This document shows, in pieces, positions 60,801-64,000 of a stretch of 64,000 nucleotides of DNA (its first letter is position 1; every line of letters starts with the position of its first letter). Origin of the DNA: Nitrospira sp. (GTDB lineage Bacteria > Nitrospirota > Nitrospiria > Nitrospirales > Nitrospiraceae); contig JARFXQ010000009.1 of assembly GCA_029194725.1 (NCBI GenBank), forward strand, positions 62,001-126,000, in the 5' to 3' direction. A model generated the notes under the pieces. It was not told where the DNA came from. It worked only from the letters and a program-made list of their open reading frames with translations, and searched no databases. Position numbers and translations under genes: made by a program.

Positions 60801-60900
60801 ACGATGGCTGACGGATACGGTGTTCCGAATTACCTATGACAATCCACCAGGAGCATCGTTAGGGCGCAAGCGCCCGAAAGGGGGCAATTGGGAAAATTGA
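57844..60900 (+). CDS. hsdR: type I restriction endonuclease HsdR
   Basis: 1018-residue motor-nuclease subunit. The N-terminal nuclease region has GLPIATFELKNSLTKQTVEDA (the D/ExK site; about residues 165-185). The helicase part has Walker A HSAGSGKSNSIAWLAHQL (about 320), motif DEAHSSQGG, TATPKNKTLEIFG, and later IADKIQEDPYRFLICADKFQTGYDEP and LSRLNRAHPQK. It translocates DNA with ATP and cuts unmodified DNA. GTG start overlaps hsdS. No frameshift, so the M, S and R subunits all look intact despite the insertion in the operon. Confidence 0.96.
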   Translation: MSTDTSEKGLESLIVTAMTGQASGEPPPPGESISLIRERYGGTGWIPGQAQDYDREFCVDLPQLSAFLHATQQKVAEALDLTNDSPTRRKFLARLQGEISKRGVIDVLRHGVKDGPHHVELFFGTPSPGNEKAEALYAANRFSVTRQLRYSRDETQRALDLALFLNGLPIATFELKNSLTKQTVEDAVEQYKRDRDPREKLFEFGRCIVHFAVDDHEVRFCTHLKGKSSWFLPFNQGWNDGAGNPPNPHGIKTDYLWRKILTREGLTDILENYAQIVEEKNEKTGKKKALQIWPRFHQLDVVRKLLSDARQHGVGRRYLIQHSAGSGKSNSIAWLAHQLIGLRKDDASAFDSIIVVTDRRILDKQIRDAIKQFAQVGATIGHAEHSGDLRKFIGEGKKIIISTVQKFPFILDEIGSEQRGKKFAIVIDEAHSSQGGRTSAALSMALSTAGAEDEDETTEDKINRIMEAKKLLPNASYFAFTATPKNKTLEIFGEALSPDVEGKVRHRPFHSYTMKQAIQEGFILDVLKHYTPVESFYKLVKKIEGDPEFDTKRARKKLRRYVESHDHAIRLKAEIMVDHFHEQVLALNKISGQARAMVVTSGIERAIQYYHAFRDYLAERKSPYKPIVAFSGEHEYGGGKVTEASLNGFPSSQIADKIQEDPYRFLICADKFQTGYDEPLLHTMYVDKILSGITAVQTLSRLNRAHPQKHDVFVLDFMNDSDTIQEAFADYYRTTILSEETDPNKLHDLKAALDGYQVYAQTQIDQLVGLYLGGADRDKLDPILDASVAGYKNQLDEDGQVDFKGKAKAFLRAYGFLSSILPYTNAEWEKLSIFLNFLVSKLPAPKEEDLSKGILEAIDMDSYRVEKQAVMKIQLPDDNAEIEPVPMTGGGSKAEPELDRLSNILKTFNDQFGNIPWTDADRVHRLITEDIPSRVAADSAYQNAKQNSDKQNARIEHDKALARVMTAVLKDDTELFKQFMDNESFKRWLTDTVFRITYDNPPGASLGRKRPKGGNWEN

Positions 60901-61113
60901 AATCAGCGTTCCGTTTCTTTCGCTCCGGAAGCAATGACCATTGTTAGGAACCTGTTCTGCCGCGTCACAGTCATCAACCATTACGGCGACGCAGCGATGA
61001 AGACATTCGAAGTCTCATGAGTGACATAGGGCATGTCGTTGAATTACTTTTCGACTTCACAGAGCCACCAAGGATATGATTCGCTCTGTCGCAGACCGAC
61101 AGAGGGGCCTGCG
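60901..61113. other. intergenic segment behind hsdR
   Basis: 210 bp without a gene. AACCTGTTCTG here (60950-60960) recurs at 61315, within the transposase remnant that follows, so part of this stretch may be IS debris. Confidence 0.35.
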
Positions 61114-61400
61114 AATGGCGAGACGGTACGGGTTGCGGGATGACCAGTGGGAGAAGATCGAGCCCCTGTTGCCTGGGCGTGAAGCGCAGCGCGATGATGT
61201 AATGCAGGGGGTGCTGGTCGAGATGGTCAAGAAATTCAGACGATGCAGAGTGTTGGCGGAAATCCCTCGCACGACCGCGGGGGCGAGGAAAAACAGAACC
61301 GGTTGTTTGTAGAACCTGTTCTGTACCGGCATTGTGCGGGGATCCCGTGGCGAAATTTGCCGAGCGGTTCTGGGATTTCCGAATGATCCACACGCGCTGA
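61114..61400 (+). pseudogene. decayed IS5-type transposase N-terminus
   Basis: MARRYGLRDDQWEKIEPLLPGREA is followed by about 100 bp of unrelated sequence, then NRLFVEPVLYRHCAGIPWRNLP in the plus strand. A frameshift and stop around 61382 end it. These are the N-terminal blocks of an IS5-family transposase distinct from the IS427-like copy at 22 kb. The catalytic part is missing. Inactive. Confidence 0.7.
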
Positions 61401-61756
61401 AGTCAACGCGCTATCAGGAACCCTCTCTACGACAAACGTATCGCCAACTTCCTCGGTGCCATCTCTTTCGCGTCCGCCATCACCTGGCTTAATTGATGAC
61501 ACGCCTTAGTGTCGATTACTGACTCTGGAGTCCGCATCATAGTCCTTAGTTGCCAACTCTTTGATTTATGACGATTTCCCACGCTTGATTTGTTCGGGGC
61601 ATGTTGAGGCTTAGGACCCATCATAGTTCTTAGTGGCCAACTGTTTGAGGCCCGCTTGGATCCATTTTGAAAGATGAAGATTTCTTCACGCTTTCATCAT
61701 CGATCATTCATTTTCGAGCGGTATGCTTCCTTATGAGTGAAGGGAGGTGAAGGACC
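61401..61756. other. gene-free stretch with an imperfect 30-bp direct repeat
   Basis: No frame with recognisable similarity. A 30-bp direct repeat (61535-61564 and 61619-61648, 27 of 30 identical, 84 bp apart) contains CATCATAGT and GCCAACT blocks. Meaning unknown. Confidence 0.5.
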
Positions 61757-61843
61757 TTGACGACTATATTTTTTGCACTCCTCGCGCTGACTGCTGTTTT
61801 TGGCTTTATGTATAAGGCGGTGTTCCTCGACGGTGAAAAGTAG
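61757..61843 (+). CDS. possible 28-residue single-span membrane peptide
   Basis: TTG start 7 nt after GGGAGGTGAAGG, a good ribosome site. The peptide MTTIFFALLALTAVFGFMYK continues with AVFLDGEK and ends TAG. One hydrophobic helix of about 18 residues is followed by a short charged end, the layout of CydX/CcoQ-type or other small membrane proteins. It lies in an otherwise empty region 200 bp from smpB. Not in any family I can name. Confidence 0.45.
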   Translation: MTTIFFALLALTAVFGFMYKAVFLDGEK

Positions 61844-62056
61844 ATTGAACGGTTCTCCTCTCACGGCTTGAGCATGGAGACCTCGGACGTTCCCACAGGC
61901 CGAAGGTATCTGTTTCAAGGGGCGTCGTGCCCTCGTCACGTTGTTCACGAGCGGCGGCACGGCGCGGTTTCGTTGTTGCCGGATTAACTCGTAGAGGTAG
62001 AGGAGGAAAAATCTCCGAACCGCTAAGGCTCTGTGAGCGGTCAGGAATTTCCGGTT

Positions 62057-62530
62057 CTACTTTCGTTCTTTGATCGCTCGTTCCACTTCGCGACCTGCTT
62101 CTCGAGCCTTGATCGAGTCTCGACGATCATGCTGTTTCTTTCCTTTGGCTAATCCAAGTTCGACCTTGGCCTGGCCTCTTTCTGAAAAGTAGATTCGGAG
62201 GGGGATCAGGGTGAGGCCTTTTTGCTGAGTTTTCCCGAGGAGCTTGTTGATCTCCTTTCGATGAAGGAGCAATTTGCGAGTCCTGATCGGATCATGGTTC
62301 ATAATGTTGCCGTGGCTATAGGGGCTGATGTGGCAGTGACGGAGAAAAATCTCCCCGTCTTTGACGTCCGCATAACTGTCTTGTAAGTTCACTCGTCTGT
62401 CCCGCAGTGATTTCACCTCGGTGCCCTTGAGCACAATCCCGGCCTCGAACTTCTCGTCGATAAAATAATCGTGGTAAGCCTTCCGATTGGTCGCCACGAC
62501 TTTCCGATGATCTTCCGTCTCTTTAGCCAT
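62057..62530 (-). CDS. smpB: SmpB, tmRNA-binding protein
   Basis: 157 residues, full SmpB: VVATNRKAYHDYFIDEKFEAG, GTEVKSLRDRRVNLQDSYA, RTRKLLLHRKEINKLLG, GLTLIPLRIYF, VELGLAKGKKQHDRRDSIK. It guides tmRNA to stalled ribosomes for rescue. The tmRNA gene often lies nearby, but I do not find it in this window. It is divergent from the DciA-like gene. Confidence 0.97.
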   Translation of the reverse strand: MAKETEDHRKVVATNRKAYHDYFIDEKFEAGIVLKGTEVKSLRDRRVNLQDSYADVKDGEIFLRHCHISPYSHGNIMNHDPIRTRKLLLHRKEINKLLGKTQQKGLTLIPLRIYFSERGQAKVELGLAKGKKQHDRRDSIKAREAGREVERAIKERK

Positions 62531-62582
62531 AATCCGAAACCGACACCTTGATCTATTTCTCCCCTACCGCCTATGATGCCAC

Positions 62583-63086
62583 ATGACCGGCCCAGGTACT
62601 CTTGATTCCTTCGGCAGCATCCTCTCAGGGCTGTCCAGCCGGCTCGGTCTCGAATCGAGACTAGTGGAACTTCGTTTACAGCGTCGTTGGTGGAACATCG
62701 TGGGAGAGCCCATGGCTTCCCACACCTGGCCGGCTCAGATTCGCTTCAAGAAGCTTTACCTCATCGTTAGGAATTCCGTCTGGCTCCAGCAGTTGACGTT
62801 CCTCAAACCAGTACTCTTAGCCAAGCTGCAGGCAGAGTCAGGAACAGGGTCTATCACAGACATTGCCTTTCGCGTCGGCGAGATTCCCGGTGAAACGGAG
62901 GCTACCTCTGCAAGTCTTGCCACCGACATCGAGTCCACTCAGTCCGACCAAACTTGGGATGAGTTGGTATCGCTTACCACCATGGTTCAAGATCCGGCGA
63001 TCCGTGAGCGGCTTAGAGAGGTGATATCGAGATACCCTGCTCAGGCTCCGCGTCGACCGGCAAAGGGGCCGTCACAAGTCCCTTGA
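62583..63086 (+). CDS. dciA: DciA-like protein (DUF721)
   Basis: 167 residues with an N-terminal DUF721/DciA domain: GLSSRLGLESRLVELRLQRRWWNIVGEPMASHTWP, then LYLIVRNSVWLQQLTFLKPVLL. DciA loads replicative helicase in bacteria without DnaC/DnaI. The C-terminal part is less conserved, and its last 74 bp overlap the opposite-strand gene 63013-63624. The location near gyrA suggests the replication-initiation region lies just to the right of the window. Confidence 0.85.
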   Translation: MTGPGTLDSFGSILSGLSSRLGLESRLVELRLQRRWWNIVGEPMASHTWPAQIRFKKLYLIVRNSVWLQQLTFLKPVLLAKLQAESGTGSITDIAFRVGEIPGETEATSASLATDIESTQSDQTWDELVSLTTMVQDPAIRERLREVISRYPAQAPRRPAKGPSQVP

Positions 63087-63624
63087 AGAGGATCCGTGTG
63101 TCGCTGGTGACCTGACCATTCTTGAGGATAGGACCGATTCCTCCTTCTTCATTCTGATCCTGGAGTCGATAGTATCCACGCATCGATCTTTCATAGTCGT
63201 GAACGACCGCCGCGTCTCCGCCCAGATACTTCGCCAGGACTTCTGGATCAGTCCGCCTGTGGTCATCGAACACATAAATCACGATGTGTCTATAACGTCC
63301 TTCCGGATCGCCCGGAGTTGTCGGGTAGATCTTCATCGGACCGAAATCGCGCGTCTTATGGCCGATCTTTTGAAACCGCTTAACCAGTTTTTCGACCTCG
63401 TCATCCTGCGTGCCCGAGGGAACATCCGTCGCCACGAGATAGCTGGACTGAGAACCGATTGTATAGGGAGGAATCGAGCGATCGGGGCGACTGAGATACA
63501 TCCCTCCCCAGATCAAGGCGAAGGACCCCACGAAGACCGCGAGCGCAAATTTGACGACGATATCCAGTGGCTTCTTCGCATTTGGATCGGCGGGAGGCAT
63601 GGAAAAGAATACCTGCTCCTGCAT
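63013..63624 (-). CDS. membrane-anchored hypothetical protein, 203 aa
   Basis: 203 residues: short cytoplasmic N-terminus, one membrane helix (about 26-44; FALAVFVGSFALIWGGMYL), then an extracytoplasmic domain of about 155 residues. The domain includes MKIYPTTPGDPEGRYRHIVIYVFDDHRRTDPEVLAKYLGG. No family recognised. It starts 20 bp after the gyrA stop on the same strand, so it is probably read through from gyrA. Its 3' end overlaps dciA tail to tail by 74 bp. Confidence 0.75.
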   Translation of the reverse strand: MQEQVFFSMPPADPNAKKPLDIVVKFALAVFVGSFALIWGGMYLSRPDRSIPPYTIGSQSSYLVATDVPSGTQDDEVEKLVKRFQKIGHKTRDFGPMKIYPTTPGDPEGRYRHIVIYVFDDHRRTDPEVLAKYLGGDAAVVHDYERSMRGYYRLQDQNEEGGIGPILKNGQVTSDTRILFKGLVTAPLPVDAEPEQGISISPL

Positions 63625-63644
63625 TGAACGACTGCCCGGCCGGC

Positions 63645-64000
63645 TTAGCTTTCGGGGGAGTCCTCCGCGGCGGTCTCTTCTCGTTCGACCGCTTCGGCCA
63701 GTCGGGCGACACCTACGACTCGATCTCCCTCCTCATCGAGGTCAAGAATGCGAACCCCTTGAGTATTCCGACCGATTTCGCGAATGTCGTCCACCTTGCA
63801 ACGAAGCACTTTGCCTTGCGCGGCGATCAACATAATTTCGTCGCCGTCTCGTACTTGCAGAAATCCGACGGCCGGTCCGTTTCGCTCGGTCGTCTTGACG
63901 CTGATGATGCCCTTGCCGCCACGGCCCTGAACGCGATATTCGCCAACGGGCGTTCGTTTGCCGTAGCCACCTTCCGTGACGGTCAAGATCGAGGTGGTTG
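63645..64000 (-). CDS. gyrA: DNA gyrase subunit A, C-terminal part (cut by window edge)
   Basis: The last about 117 codons of gyrA, open to the window edge. It ends with blades of the GyrA C-terminal beta-pinwheel: VTEGGYGKRTPVGEYRVQGR, the GyrA-box-like GRGGKGIIS motif, MLIAAQGKVLRCKVDDIREIGR and TQGVRILDL, then an acidic tail ending EDSPES. ParC has a weaker box, so GyrA is preferred. Gyrase supercoils DNA with ATP. The catalytic Tyr and the start are beyond the window. Confidence 0.93.
   Translation of the reverse strand, partial: TTSILTVTEGGYGKRTPVGEYRVQGRGGKGIISVKTTERNGPAVGFLQVRDGDEIMLIAAQGKVLRCKVDDIREIGRNTQGVRILDLDEEGDRVVGVARLAEAVEREETAAEDSPES

Noticed and set aside
61697..61960. 87-residue minus-strand frame
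   Set aside because: No recognisable domain, poor start context, and it lies opposite the better-supported 28-residue candidate.
61401..62056. tmRNA gene near smpB
   Set aside because: No tRNA-like acceptor pairing or tag-coding frame could be found in the region.

Overview
The window reads as a chromosomal segment of a free-living, Gram-negative bacterium with moderately high GC. It has an outer-membrane porin, many lipoproteins and periplasmic proteins, Tat components and c-type cytochrome. The gene set (alginate-export-type porin, paired bactofilins, MoxR/DUF58/transglutaminase trio, ThrH, L,D-transpeptidase lipoproteins) fits Nitrospirota, most likely a Nitrospira. That placement is inference: there is no rRNA or nitrite oxidoreductase gene here to settle it.

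Left part (0-19 kb). HU is followed by two small conserved genes and two tRNA genes (Arg-CCG, Lys-CTT). Directly behind the tRNAs lies an accessory block (2.3-7.7 kb): two full cytochrome P450 paralogues, an N-terminal stub of a third, an O-methyltransferase, and decayed IS4-type and ISL3-type transposase remnants. Ordinary genes follow: YihY-type membrane protein, cytochrome c, DUF1264 protein, PSP1/RicT-like protein, a tiny HELGH protein, EVE-domain protein, ThrH, a large porin, two TatA proteins, MnmA and two bactofilins.

Middle (19-31 kb, all minus strand). The classical origin-proximal cluster rpmH-rnpA-yidD-yidC-mnmE-mnmG-rsmG-parA-parB is driven by a consensus sigma-70 promoter. A perfect parS palindrome overlaps the start of rsmG, and a degenerate one lies just before parA. 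Exactly at the parB stop codon sits an IS5-family element whose left end has been split by an IS21-family element; both sets of ends and target duplications can be read. dnaA is not beside rpmH. The window ends inside gyrA, next to a DciA-like gene, so the replication-initiation genes may lie beyond the right edge.

31-53 kb. A four-gene cell-wall operon (lipoprotein, two L,D-transpeptidases, one apparently inactive relative) is followed by overlapping pgl-glk-rpiA and an M1 aminopeptidase, then a PilZ protein. After these come an ABC exporter pair divergent from a TesA-like esterase (the ybbAP/tesA arrangement), a SWIM zinc-finger protein, a ChaN-like protein, an unrecognised 435-residue protein, and the moxR-DUF58-transglutaminase operon.

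53-61 kb is a type I restriction-modification operon (hsdM, hsdS, hsdR). A REP-associated tyrosine transposase (RAYT), translationally overlapped with hsdM, and an array of its probable REP hairpins are lodged between hsdM and hsdS. A 24-bp repeat-like segment also sits in frame in the hsdS linker. Behind it lie a decayed IS5-type remnant, a possible 28-residue membrane peptide, smpB, dciA, a membrane-anchored protein and the 3' end of gyrA.

Most striking for follow-up: the RAYT/REP array inside the R-M operon, the P450 family with one member lacking the I-helix acid, the nested IS at the parB stop, and the L,D-transpeptidase operon with an inactive-looking member.
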